Assembly (NCBI GenBank): GCA_046731855.1
Contig: JBKPLX010000149.1
Coordinates: forward strand, 1-34,279
Length of the DNA: 34,279 nucleotides
Origin: Udaeobacter sp046731855
Lineage (GTDB): Bacteria > Verrucomicrobiota > Verrucomicrobiia > Chthoniobacterales > UBA10450
Direction: 5' to 3'
The notes under the pieces were generated by a model. That model did not search any database. It was not told where the DNA came from and saw only the letters and a program-made list of their open reading frames with translations. Made by a program: the position numbers and the translations under genes. Of this stretch, positions 1-8,175 are shown one piece after another. Within the stretch, counting starts at the first letter, position 1, and the number at the start of each line of letters is the position of its first letter.

Positions 1-108
1 CACCAATACGCCGACGCTGATCAGAAGCTCTGCAAGGGTAAACGCAGCGAGGTGATGCCGCATATCCATGATCTGTCGTCTTGTAGCGCCGTGACCGCTC
101 ATCCTCAT
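1..108 (-). CDS. Prepilin-like protein, Verru_Chthon cassette protein C type (partial, 3' end off window)
   Basis: Only the first 36 codons are present; the gene continues past the left edge. The start ATG at 108-106 overlaps the stop of the upstream gene as ATGA, so translation is probably coupled. After a basic leader (MRMSGHGATRRQ... then RHHLAA) comes a type IV prepilin segment, AFTLAELLISVGVLV, with Glu at the +5-like position and a hydrophobic helix. Proteins of this sort are cut by prepilin peptidase just before the Phe and inserted in the inner membrane. Assignment to cassette member C rests on position after the B-like gene and on the N-terminus only. The rest of the protein is not visible, so function beyond 'prepilin-like' is inferred. 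Confidence 0.7.
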   Translation of the reverse strand, partial: MRMSGHGATRRQIMDMRHHLAAFTLAELLISVGVLV

Positions 109-557
109 CTTCTATCAAAGGCGGTAAAGGTTTCTACTGAACCGGTAGCATTGGTCGGCGTGGCTGCGGCAGGCCAAGTGACTTTAACGTCAGCATAACG
201 TAACGCTGCGGAACCGGTCCATGTTATGTTAAGTTGATAGCGCGGTTGGAAGGGCGTTGGAGAGGCAGGAACCAGCGAACTCGCAGCTTGCCCCTGACCA
301 TCAAAGTATATCGGGGGCGGATTCGTTCCGAACGTAATGTTGAATTGTGACGAAGTGCTGCTGTTTTTGGGAGTTGCTCGTAGATCGGCAACCACTGCGG
401 CAATAATGTTGGTTGCAGCCGTTTGAGACGTTGCGTTCCGATTTGTTTGCAGGCCGACTGGCATCAAACCGAAGACTGCAATCAAGCAAAACGCAGCGAT
501 ACCAAGGGCGAGAGTGACTTCGACGAGAGAAAAAGCGCAATTACTTCGCCTTTTCAT
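105..557 (-). CDS. Prepilin-like protein, Verru_Chthon cassette protein B type
   Basis: 150 residues. The short basic leader MKRRSNCA is followed by FSLVEVTLALGIAAF and then FGLMPVGLQTNRNA, a combination I recognise as that of the Verru_Chthon cassette protein B family: a prepilin helix with Glu near +5, followed by the GLMPVGL stretch. The remaining about 110 residues are Thr/Ala/Ser/Pro rich and probably form a pseudopilin-like beta domain outside the membrane. The start overlaps the stop of the D-like gene (ATGA at 557-554) and its stop overlaps the C-like start (108-105), so D, B and C form one coupled operon. The cellular role of these cassettes (filament, secretion or surface structure) is not established. 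Family placement is from memory of its N-terminal pattern. Confidence 0.8.
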   Translation of the reverse strand: MKRRSNCAFSLVEVTLALGIAAFCLIAVFGLMPVGLQTNRNATSQTAATNIIAAVVADLRATPKNSSTSSQFNITFGTNPPPIYFDGQGQAASSLVPASPTPFQPRYQLNITWTGSAALRYADVKVTWPAAATPTNATGSVETFTAFDRR

Positions 558-1330
558 CGACGATAAATCCTTACGTTGCCGGTGAGTCCACCTATTTGAA
601 TGGCAGTCACGTTACCTAACCACGTGTTTCCACTTTGAGTTGCAGCGAGCGTATTACCGTGAGTGGGCAAAACTCCAACTTCTGCAGCCTTCACTATGCT
701 GAAATTCCCTCCGTGAACTAGAGCCTCACCTCGAGGGCTGAACTGAATCCACTTGTTGAAAGTCGTCTGTTGAGCCGTGAACGGATAAGGAGTGTTTGTT
801 GAGGTGGAAATTCGGTGGTCACTGTCCACGGGTTCGCGGCTTTCAAATTCCGTTCCATCATTTTGTGGCTGCCCGGTGTCCCCAATATGAATGTTGTCCA
901 ACGTATTCATCTTTCCGATTTGCGTAAGTTTGTCGGGGGGAAGCAGACCATTGGCGCCCCAAAGATTTGTGCCATCCTTGGAAGCAACGATCGCGATCTT
1001 AACTTGCCCAGTGATGGCGTCCTGGTTGGTATTCGCGCCGATCGAACCGGCGAACCCGACCCAAGTGTAAGTGTTGTTTGCCTTCGCGTACGTGCGGGCG
1101 GTATCAAGCACGCCCTTGATCGTGTAAGCGGCGCTGGTGACATCCGTGCCACTTTTGATGGTTGTAAATGCCGGAGCGATTAACACCAGTAAGAGAGCGA
1201 TAATGCCGACTACGATAACCAGCTCCAGCAACGTAAAAGCGCTGGCGCGCTCATGTTGTAGAGACCCGAGAACGCGGCGACTGAGACAGCCGCCGGCACA
1301 ACCCCGCTCGCTGGCTTGCTGGGGAAACAT
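554..1330 (-). CDS. Prepilin-like protein, Verru_Chthon cassette protein D type
   Basis: 258 residues and first gene of the cassette. The prepilin segment ASA-FTLLELVIVVGIIALLLVLIAPAF (about residues 29-54) is preceded by an unusually long leader of about 31 residues with two Cys (GCAGGC) and several Arg. No in-frame ATG closer to the helix exists, so ATG 1330 is taken. After the helix come KGVLDTARTYAKANNTYTWVGF and a long beta-rich, Gly/Asn/Thr-rich region ending in GNVRIYRR, as in GspH/pseudopilin-like proteins. A TATAAT box lies 21 bases upstream of the ATG, which implies a very short leader RNA. The stop overlaps the B-like start. The D assignment follows from the order and the TARTYA region and is moderately sure. 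Confidence 0.75.
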   Translation of the reverse strand: MFPQQASERGCAGGCLSRRVLGSLQHERASAFTLLELVIVVGIIALLLVLIAPAFTTIKSGTDVTSAAYTIKGVLDTARTYAKANNTYTWVGFAGSIGANTNQDAITGQVKIAIVASKDGTNLWGANGLLPPDKLTQIGKMNTLDNIHIGDTGQPQNDGTEFESREPVDSDHRISTSTNTPYPFTAQQTTFNKWIQFSPRGEALVHGGNFSIVKAAEVGVLPTHGNTLAATQSGNTWLGNVTAIQIGGLTGNVRIYRR

Positions 1331-1350
1331 GGAGTGAAGGAGGAGCGCGC

Positions 1351-1378
1351 ATTATAACAAGGGCCCGCCTGTGCGCAA
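1351..1378 (-). promoter_or_regulatory. Candidate promoter for the prepilin cassette
   Basis: Reading the minus strand, a perfect TATAAT (1356-1351) lies 16 bases after TTGCGC (1378-1373), which matches only the TTG half of a -35 box. Transcription would start near 1344, leaving only about 13 untranslated bases before the ATG at 1330. It sits in the divergent spacer shared with the isocitrate dehydrogenase gene. Inferred from sequence alone. Confidence 0.35.
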
Positions 1379-1504
1379 GCCTGCGTGGAACGCGGGGCAA
1401 CCAACCTCGGGCCCTTGGCTTCCTCTCGGCGCGTTCTTGCAGTATTGCGGTCGGCATCCATTCACCGTTGCCGAGGCCGAGCTTGTCGCTACAGTGACGG
1501 CCTT

Positions 1505-2815
1505 ATGCCGTACAAAGATGTCGCTCCGCCTGCAGGTGAAAAAATTACCAGAACCGATAAATTGAATGTGCCGGATCAACCGGTCATTCCATTTATCCGC
1601 GGAGACGGCACCGGGCCGGACATCTGGGCCGCGAGTGAGCGCGTGTTCGATGCCGCAGTCGAAAAAGCGTACGGCGGCAAGAAAAGAATCGCATGGTTCG
1701 AGGTGTACGCCGGGCAGGCAGCGAAGGACAAATTCGGCGAATGGCTACCGGAAGATACCGTTGAAGCGTTCCGCGAGTATCATGTCGGGATCAAAGGTCC
1801 GCTGACGACGCCGGTTGGCGGCGGCATTCGTTCGCTCAACGTCGCGTTACGGCAACTGCTCGATCTTTTCGTCTGCCTGCGCCCGGTGCAGTACTTCGAT
1901 GGCGTCCCCTCGCCCCTCAAGCATCCGGAGAAAGTTAATATGGTGATCTTCCGCGAAAACACGGAAGACATCTACGCAGGCATCGAATTCGCCGCCGGCA
2001 CGCCGGATGCGCAAAAGGTTCTTGATTTTCTAAAAAAAGATTTTCCGCAGCAGTATGAGAAAATTCGGTTCGGGACAAAACAGAAAGCGGCGGAATTTTG
2101 GAAAAAAGTCGGCGCACCGGAACAGGACGATGTTTGTGTAGGAATTGGAATCAAACCGGTCAGTCGGTCCGGCACCGTCCGCCTCGTGCATAGCGCGATC
2201 TCGTATGCGATAGCGAACCGTCGCAAGAGCGTGACGCTGGTCCACAAGGGTAACATCATGAAGTTCACGGAAGGCGCGTTCCGCGACTGGGGCTATGAGG
2301 TGGCAAAACAATATTTCGGCGCGAAGGAGATCGATGGCGGCCCATGGTGCGAGATTCCCATGGGCAAACCGGGTGCCGGTATTGTGATCAAGGACGCCAT
2401 TGCCGATAACGCGCTCCAGCAATTCCTGTTGCGCCCGGCGGATTATGATGTGATCGCCACCCTTAATCTGAATGGCGATTACATGAGTGACGCGCTGGCG
2501 GCGCAGGTGGGTGGAATTGGAATCGCGCCTGGCGGGAATATCAATTACATCACCGGTCACGCGGTGTTCGAGGCCACCCATGGCACCGCGCCGAAGTATG
2601 CCAATCAGGACAAGGTCAATCCCGGCTCGGTGATTCTGTCGGGCGAAATGATGTTCCGTTACATGGGCTGGACGGAAGCAGCCGATTTGATTCTGAAAGG
2701 CCTAAGGGGCGCGATTGCCAGCAAACGTGTTACTTATGATTTCGCGCGTTTGATGGAGGGTGCCATCGAGATCAAGTGTTCGCAATTTGGCGATAACGTC
2801 ATCGAGCACATGTGA
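1505..2815 (+). CDS. icd: Isocitrate dehydrogenase (NADP+)
   Basis: 436 residues from ATG 1505. The frame is open further upstream, but that part is Arg/Ala-rich and unlike the family, whereas MPYKDV...GEKIT...KLNVPDQPVIP matches the usual N-terminus. The enzyme oxidises isocitrate to 2-oxoglutarate and CO2 in the TCA cycle in the cytosol. Visible motifs: GDGTGPDIW; the substrate loop GGGIRSLNVALRQ, whose Ser is the one phosphorylated by AceK in enterics; FRENTEDIYAGIE; VHKGNIMKFTEGAFRDWGY; LNLNGDYMSDALAAQ; and HGTAPKYANQDKVNP, where Lys-Tyr is the NADP-specifying pair. Compared with the E. coli enzyme there is an insertion of about 20 residues around YEKIRFGTKQKAAEFWKK. The stop overlaps a GTG codon of the next gene. 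Confidence 0.95.
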   Translation: MPYKDVAPPAGEKITRTDKLNVPDQPVIPFIRGDGTGPDIWAASERVFDAAVEKAYGGKKRIAWFEVYAGQAAKDKFGEWLPEDTVEAFREYHVGIKGPLTTPVGGGIRSLNVALRQLLDLFVCLRPVQYFDGVPSPLKHPEKVNMVIFRENTEDIYAGIEFAAGTPDAQKVLDFLKKDFPQQYEKIRFGTKQKAAEFWKKVGAPEQDDVCVGIGIKPVSRSGTVRLVHSAISYAIANRRKSVTLVHKGNIMKFTEGAFRDWGYEVAKQYFGAKEIDGGPWCEIPMGKPGAGIVIKDAIADNALQQFLLRPADYDVIATLNLNGDYMSDALAAQVGGIGIAPGGNINYITGHAVFEATHGTAPKYANQDKVNPGSVILSGEMMFRYMGWTEAADLILKGLRGAIASKRVTYDFARLMEGAIEIKCSQFGDNVIEHM

Positions 2816-2835
2816 AGGGAGAATACGAGGGCCGC

Positions 2836-5202
2836 ATGTCAAAGCTCAAAGGAATGATAAATGATCAAATGATGAAACAATATCGATTTAACAGGTTACG
2901 CTTCTCCGTTTGTCGTTCCTTAATCATTCGTCATTTGTCATTCGTCTTTATCGTTGCTCTCACCGGTGCAGCCGGCATCGTGCGCGCGGAGAAGCGCAAC
3001 ATCACCGAAAAGGATCTGTTCGATTTCGTCTGGATCGGAGACCCGCAAATTTCGCCGGATGGATCGCACGTGGCGTTTGTGCGCATTACGGTTAATGAGA
3101 AGAAGGAAGGTTACAACACGTCCATCTGGAGCGTTCCAGTAGCTGGCGGCGAAGAGCCTCATCAACTAACTAAAGGCGATCACGATTCCACGCCTCGATG
3201 GTCGCCGGACGGAAAATTTTTGCTCTTTCTGCGCGCGACTGAGAAGAATGGCAAGCCCGAGCCGCCGCAACTGGCGATCCTGCCAATGGCGGGGGGCGAC
3301 TCATTTGTCTTTACCGATCTGCCGAAAGGCGCAGGAAATCCTAGCTGGGCGCCAGATGGAAAAACAATCGCGTTCACAAGCGAGACTAACGCTGAAGACC
3401 TGACCAAGCAGGAAAAGAAGAAAGCAAAAGAAGAAGAAGCAAAAAAAGCGAGCAGTGGAAATCCTCCTGCAAGCGCAGATGAACGCGAGAGCGATGTTCG
3501 CGTGGTCACGCGCGCCGTTTACCGGCAGGACAATGAAGGCTACATCGACCCCAAGCACCCCACACACATCTGGCTCGTAAGCGTGCCGAGCAGTGCCGGC
3601 GAAAAAGTAAAGCCACGCCAGCTCACTACCGGCCGATTCGATGAAGATAGCGCCACCTGGTCCAAGGACGGTTCGCAGATTTATTTCACATCGGACCGGA
3701 ATGACGAGCCGTACTACGAACTGCCAAAGACTGATCTTTATTCGGTGGCGGCAGCCGGCGGCGAACCAGTAAAAATCACAACGATTGATTTACAGATCGG
3801 GGGTTTTGGCCCGGGCGGAGGCGCGCTGTCGCTCAGCCCCGATGGGAAACAAGTCGCGTTTACAGCATCGACCACACGCCCGATCACGTCGTATACGCAG
3901 CCCGATCTCTGGGTCCTCGATCTTTTGCCAAACGCAAAGCCGCGCAATTTGACGGCGAACTTTGATTTCGATGTGCCTGGGTTCGTGATTGGGGACGGCG
4001 CCGCGCCGCGGGCGGGTGGACAAAACAAGCCGATATGGACCCCAGATGGCAAAGGCCTCATCGCCGTTTACACGAAGGAAGGAAAAGCGAATCTCGCGCA
4101 GTTCGATCTGCCTGTAGCGCAGGACGCCGATATCGGCAGGGCTGGAGTGCACGATCTCACTTCTGGAAACCAAGGGGTGATGAGTTTTCGCGCGTTGCCT
4201 GACGCCTCGAAGTTGATTTACGTAGTTTCGGCACCAACGCGTATCAACGATCTTTTTGTCCTGGATCGCGCGACCGGCGACGCGCAGCCCAAACAATTGG
4301 CGCATGTCAACGACGAGCTGTTTTCCAAGCTAAACTTAACCGAGCCGGAAGAGATTTGGTACGACAGCTTTGACGGCAAGCGTATCGAAGCATGGTTGCA
4401 GAAGCCGCCGAACTTCGACCCACACAAGAAATATCCGTTGATCCTGAATATTCACGGCGGACCGCACGTTGCGTACGGTTATGTTTTCGATCACGAATTC
4501 CAGTGGATGGCGGCCAAGGGTTACGTGGTGCTTTATCCGAACCCACGCGGCAGTACCACCTACGGCCAGGAATTTGGAAACATCATTCAGTATCATTACC
4601 CAGGGGACGACTACAAAGACCTGATGGCCGGCGTGGATGATGCGATCAAACGCGGTTACATCGATGACAAGAAACTCGGCGTGACCGGCGGTAGTGGCGG
4701 CGGCCTGCTGACCAACTGGGTTGTAGGCCAAACAAACCGCTTTGCCGCAGGGGTTGCGCAACGCGACATCGCCAGTTGGGAAGACTGGTGGTATTCGGGG
4801 GACTTCACACTTTTCCAGCCCTCGTGGTTCAAAGGGCCGCCATTTGAAGACCCGCAAGAGTATCGAGAGCGTTCGCCGATCAGCTACATTAAGAATGTGA
4901 CGACGCCGATGATGTTTATTCTCGGGGAAACAGATTACCGGACTCCGACTGGCGCCGGCGGTGAACAAATGTTTCGGGCTTTAAAATTCCGCAAGATTCC
5001 GACCGTGATGGTCCGATTTCCAAACGAATCGCACGAGCTTTCCCGTTCCGGTCAGCCGTGGCACCGCGTCGAGCGCCTGCAGCACATCGTTGGCTGGTTC
5101 GATCACTGGCTGATGGGGACACCCAAGCCCGAATACGAGGTCGCACAGGAAGAAAAAGCATCGGCCAAGAAAGGCAGCACTCATTCGCCTGCCTGGCCAT
5201 AG
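2836..5202 (+). CDS. Secreted prolyl-oligopeptidase family (S9) peptidase
   Basis: About 788 residues. ATG 2836 is chosen because GAGGG lies just upstream; GTG 2812 (overlapping the icd stop) and ATGs at 2854, 2869 and 2872 are alternatives. A signal peptide ends ...VALTGAAGIVRA before EKRNITEKDL. The N-terminal two thirds is a WD40-like beta-propeller with TolB-type repeats (ISPDGSHVAF, WSPDGKFLLF, WAPDGKTIAF, LSPDGKQVAF, WTPDGKGLIA) and a Lys/Glu-rich loop (KQEKKKAKEEEAKK). The C-terminal alpha/beta hydrolase has the triad Ser in GGSGGG (codon 4693), Asp in GETDYR (4933) and His in NESHEL (5032). It probably degrades peptides or acylpeptides in the periplasm. Part of the signal peptide, RSLIIRHLSFV, is encoded by an intergenic-type CATTCGT repeat. 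Translational coupling to icd is possible. Confidence 0.9.
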   Translation: MSKLKGMINDQMMKQYRFNRLRFSVCRSLIIRHLSFVFIVALTGAAGIVRAEKRNITEKDLFDFVWIGDPQISPDGSHVAFVRITVNEKKEGYNTSIWSVPVAGGEEPHQLTKGDHDSTPRWSPDGKFLLFLRATEKNGKPEPPQLAILPMAGGDSFVFTDLPKGAGNPSWAPDGKTIAFTSETNAEDLTKQEKKKAKEEEAKKASSGNPPASADERESDVRVVTRAVYRQDNEGYIDPKHPTHIWLVSVPSSAGEKVKPRQLTTGRFDEDSATWSKDGSQIYFTSDRNDEPYYELPKTDLYSVAAAGGEPVKITTIDLQIGGFGPGGGALSLSPDGKQVAFTASTTRPITSYTQPDLWVLDLLPNAKPRNLTANFDFDVPGFVIGDGAAPRAGGQNKPIWTPDGKGLIAVYTKEGKANLAQFDLPVAQDADIGRAGVHDLTSGNQGVMSFRALPDASKLIYVVSAPTRINDLFVLDRATGDAQPKQLAHVNDELFSKLNLTEPEEIWYDSFDGKRIEAWLQKPPNFDPHKKYPLILNIHGGPHVAYGYVFDHEFQWMAAKGYVVLYPNPRGSTTYGQEFGNIIQYHYPGDDYKDLMAGVDDAIKRGYIDDKKLGVTGGSGGGLLTNWVVGQTNRFAAGVAQRDIASWEDWWYSGDFTLFQPSWFKGPPFEDPQEYRERSPISYIKNVTTPMMFILGETDYRTPTGAGGEQMFRALKFRKIPTVMVRFPNESHELSRSGQPWHRVERLQHIVGWFDHWLMGTPKPEYEVAQEEKASAKKGSTHSPAWP
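2852..2943. repeat. CATTCGT-type inverted repeat overlapping the S9 signal-peptide codons
   Basis: The left arm 2852-2874 (GAATGATAAATGATCAAATG...) and the right arm 2921-2943 (...CATTCGTCATTTGTCATTC) are imperfect reverse complements (most positions pair) separated by 46 bases. The same words recur at 5213-5237, 14142-14200 and 25135-25280. Here the element lies inside the translated 5' end of the S9 gene. Confidence 0.7.
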
Positions 5203-5212
5203 GCTTGGCGGG

Positions 5213-5237
5213 TCATTCGTTATTTATCATTCGTCAC
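5213..5237. repeat. CATTCGT-type repeat, single arm
   Basis: Tandem TCATTCGTTATTTATCATTC then GTCAC lies between the convergent 3' ends of the S9 peptidase and dltB genes. It is built from the same word as the other copies in the window, but only one orientation is present. No T-tract makes it a clear terminator. Confidence 0.6.
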
Positions 5238-5242
5238 TGACG

Positions 5243-6721
5243 CTATTGGCACTGAATTACTCTTAATGAATCGGTTAACTCCTGCTTTGCGCCAGCAACG
5301 CGAAGATGGATCACGTGTGGGCGTCGGTCCCTAAGTTGCGGTGGCGTTGGAATGCGAAAGGCGTGCCGGCCATTTCGGTAGCCGGCACCCACGAGATCCT
5401 CCCGGAACTGATTCGCCGGGAACGCCATCAGGTATTGGTCGCGATCCCAAAGTTCAATATGGACCTCAGCGTCCACCTCGTTTTTGTCCCAAATCCAGCC
5501 GGAAATCGCCGTGCAATCTGCGTGCTCGATTTTGCTGGCAAAATGCGGCAGCGGCGTAGCCCCAATGCGTCCTGAAAAAATCAGCAGGCCGAAGCAAACA
5601 AACTGGAACGTGATAAAGGTAGACACGACCCGCGAGACAAGATCGTCGCGCCAATGGCGGTGCACCTTGTTCCAGCGGGAAAAAATATGAAACGCGGAGA
5701 GCAACGCGGCCTGGTAAAATCCGTATGCAATGTAGTGCGGCTCAGGCCCGTGCCAGAGTCCCATTAGTCCAAACGCAAGAAAATAGCCTACGATTGGGGC
5801 AACTTCCTTGTGCGCAAACCATTTACCGCGCATCGCTGCGTAGAGAAAGCGCATGTAAACATGATCACGAAACCAAAATGAAAGAGTGATGTGCCAACGA
5901 TTCCAGAAATCGCGGATATTCCGGGCAAGAAACGGTCGATCGAAGTTTTCTGGAGTATGGACGCCGAAAAGATAACTCAGAGCAATGGCAAAAGCGCTGT
6001 AGCCGGCAAAATCAAAAAACAAGTAGAAGCTGTATGCATACATGTAACTCACCAACGCCGCGAAAGTCCCACTGCTGGCGGCTCGGTCCAGCCAGTATTG
6101 TTTGATCAGCGCGGCAAAAATGAATTTGTAAAGGAACCCCCGAAAAATGCGGTGCACCGCCCCGTCGAGATCGACGAGAAATTCCTCGCGGGTTCGCCTC
6201 TTTCTCCATTCACCCGCGAAACGTTGGAACCGGTCAATTGGGCCGGCCGAAATGGTTGGGAAGAAAAAAAGGAACATCGAAAGATCGAGCGTCCCTGGCA
6301 GAGCGATGACTTTATCGCGCAAGCAAAATACAACATCCAATGCCCGAAACGTGATGTATGAAATTCCGAGAAAACCAAACTCGCTTCTCGGCGACACGAC
6401 CGGAAGAAGTTTGGACGCTGCAAGCGGAAACAGGCTTGCCGCGACCGCAACATAGAACGGCCGGCCGGCCCGTGCCCCGCTTTTCGCAAAAACGCACACC
6501 GTTGCCCACTGCCAGACGGCGAAACCGATGACGATCCAGATTTCGCGAACTGCAAAACGGGGTCGGATGTCTAATGAGCCGTGATACTGCACCATTAGCA
6601 TCGCAACAGTCACCAAGATCGCCCAGCGCCAGCCTGCTTTGCCAAACAAACCGAGGATGATCGTCGGAACTACCGCGTAAAGCAGGAGCCCAAAATACGT
6701 GAAATCGCCGTAGGGAATCAC
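5243..6721 (-). CDS. dltB: DltB-type MBOAT O-acyltransferase with extra C-terminal domain
   Basis: 492 residues. The GTG start overlaps the dltA stop (GTGA). Residues 1-392 are a polytopic MBOAT fold: FPTISAGPIDRFQRF, the membrane segment RDFWNRWHITLSFWFRDHVY, and GLMGLWHG with the invariant MBOAT His (about His324). DltB takes D-alanine from carrier DltC at the membrane and passes it outward. Residues 393-492 are an additional domain not found in ordinary DltB: ADCTAISGWIWDKNE, then PANQFREDLVGAGYRNGRHAF, ending RVIQC. Cys403 and Cys491 frame it, suggesting a disulfide-closed beta-sandwich facing the periplasm; I recall the same pattern in unrelated surface and glycosyltransferase proteins. 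It is last in the dlt operon and convergent with the S9 gene. Confidence 0.9.
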   Translation of the reverse strand: MIPYGDFTYFGLLLYAVVPTIILGLFGKAGWRWAILVTVAMLMVQYHGSLDIRPRFAVREIWIVIGFAVWQWATVCVFAKSGARAGRPFYVAVAASLFPLAASKLLPVVSPRSEFGFLGISYITFRALDVVFCLRDKVIALPGTLDLSMFLFFFPTISAGPIDRFQRFAGEWRKRRTREEFLVDLDGAVHRIFRGFLYKFIFAALIKQYWLDRAASSGTFAALVSYMYAYSFYLFFDFAGYSAFAIALSYLFGVHTPENFDRPFLARNIRDFWNRWHITLSFWFRDHVYMRFLYAAMRGKWFAHKEVAPIVGYFLAFGLMGLWHGPEPHYIAYGFYQAALLSAFHIFSRWNKVHRHWRDDLVSRVVSTFITFQFVCFGLLIFSGRIGATPLPHFASKIEHADCTAISGWIWDKNEVDAEVHIELWDRDQYLMAFPANQFREDLVGAGYRNGRHAFRIPTPPQLRDRRPHVIHLRVAGAKQELTDSLRVIQCQ

Positions 6722-8175
6722 AGAGACTGAGCCAGCCGGGCTCTGTCGGCCTTCCCGTTCGGCGTCAGTGGAAAAGCATCGAGAAAAACGAATTTGCGCG
6801 GCAACATGTACACTGGCAGCCGCTCGGCCAGCTGCCGTCGCAGCGATTGTGTTACTTCGAAATACGAGGCCTCAATTCGGCTGCTGAGCAATACAAAAGC
6901 CGCGAGCGACTGGGGCACGCCATTCTTAATCACCGGTGTCACGACTGCGTCCCTTACGGAGGGCAACGCCAGAAGGTTTGCTTCGACATCGCCAACTTCG
7001 ATGCGGTAGCCGCTGAGCTTGAGCTGCGAATCCATGCGGCCCTCAAAAAAAAGTAAGCCATCACGAAATCGGCCCTGGTCGCCGGTCCGATAAGCCCGCC
7101 GATCGCAATGCTCACAGAAAGCGGCAGCCGTCAGGTCCGGACGTCCAAGGTAGCCAGGGCTAACATTTGGTCCCACAATGACAATTTCGCCTCGCTCATT
7201 TGGCGGCAAAGGTTGGCCGGCGTCATTCACGACGAGAACATCGGTCCCGGGCATCGCGCGTCCCACTGGCAAGTGCGAGTACCTTTCCAAGATTGAATGG
7301 TCTATCCGTACGGAAGTGGTGGCCACTGTCGCCTCGGTCGGGCCATACATGTTCCACACTTGCGCTCGCGGAAAGCGCTCAAGCAGACGAGCCGCAGTTT
7401 GCGCGGCGAGTGTTTCGCCGCAGAAAAGAAAACGCCGAATGCGTGGAAGCATTCCTTTGGCAAATTTCTCTTCAACCAGGCACATTTGTGCAAACGCTGG
7501 CGTGGAAACCCACGTGGTCGCGCCGGAATTTCCAAGCGCTCGATAAAGCATTTTCGGATTTGCCACGAGATCGCGGCCTATACTGAAAAGGGTGCCTCCC
7601 GTGGCAAGGTTGCAATACAGGTCCATCACCGAGAGATCGAATGAGAATGGCGCCGTATTCAGGAAGGTCTCGCCAAGGGCGACGAACTTCTGTTCCTCGA
7701 GCATCCATGCAACGAAATGCGCCAGGCACCCGAGCGTAATGATAACGCCTTTCGGTTCACCGGTGCTGCCGCTGGTGAATAAAACGTAAAATGGGTCATC
7801 GCGCTGCGCGCGGGTAATAGGAGCAGGCGTAGCAGCGCCTGAAAGTTTTGCGATGTCTCCCGGCGTGAGAAGTAAAGCCGGGCGCGAGATTGCGAGAATC
7901 TTGTCGATGCGTTGTTGAGGCAATACTGTGTCCAGCGGAACATACGGTCTGCGGGATTTTACCGCCCCCAGAAATGCAATGAGCATCTCCGGCTCACGAT
8001 GTCCCAGCACCGCGATCGGAGCGCGATTGTCGCCGAAGAGTTCTGCCAGGTGCGCAGCGAGGGCGTCCGAACGCCGGCGGAGCTCGCCATAGGTCAGCCT
8101 CTGATCTCCACTGATGTGGGCGATCGCATTCGGAGCCGCAACTGCCCATTGATCGATTTGTTCGATGAGGTCCAC
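6718..8175 (-). CDS. dltA: D-alanine--D-alanyl carrier protein ligase DltA
   Basis: 485 residues, the usual DltA length. GTG 8175 directly follows the dltX stop. It adenylates D-alanine with ATP and loads it onto the phosphopantetheine of DltC in the cytosol. Motifs: P-loop TSGSTGEPKG (134-143); FLNTAPFSFDLSVMDLYCNL (about 171-190) with the Asp that binds the substrate amine; TTWVSTPAFAQMCL; FCGETL with Cys252, the residue linked to D-Ala selectivity in DltA; NMYGPTEATVATTSV; YRTGDQGRF; GRMDSQLKLSGYRIE; and the C-terminal catalytic Lys in TPNGKADR. The Cys and the FSFDLSVMD segment favour true DltA over a generic peptide-synthetase adenylation domain. Confidence 0.93.
   Translation of the reverse strand: MDLIEQIDQWAVAAPNAIAHISGDQRLTYGELRRRSDALAAHLAELFGDNRAPIAVLGHREPEMLIAFLGAVKSRRPYVPLDTVLPQQRIDKILAISRPALLLTPGDIAKLSGAATPAPITRAQRDDPFYVLFTSGSTGEPKGVIITLGCLAHFVAWMLEEQKFVALGETFLNTAPFSFDLSVMDLYCNLATGGTLFSIGRDLVANPKMLYRALGNSGATTWVSTPAFAQMCLVEEKFAKGMLPRIRRFLFCGETLAAQTAARLLERFPRAQVWNMYGPTEATVATTSVRIDHSILERYSHLPVGRAMPGTDVLVVNDAGQPLPPNERGEIVIVGPNVSPGYLGRPDLTAAAFCEHCDRRAYRTGDQGRFRDGLLFFEGRMDSQLKLSGYRIEVGDVEANLLALPSVRDAVVTPVIKNGVPQSLAAFVLLSSRIEASYFEVTQSLRRQLAERLPVYMLPRKFVFLDAFPLTPNGKADRARLAQSL

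Noticed and set aside
1385..1504. Upstream extension of the isocitrate dehydrogenase frame (40 more codons)
   Set aside because: The sequence is Arg/Ala/Ser-rich and unlike any isocitrate dehydrogenase N-terminus; MPYKDV at 1505 aligns with the family start.
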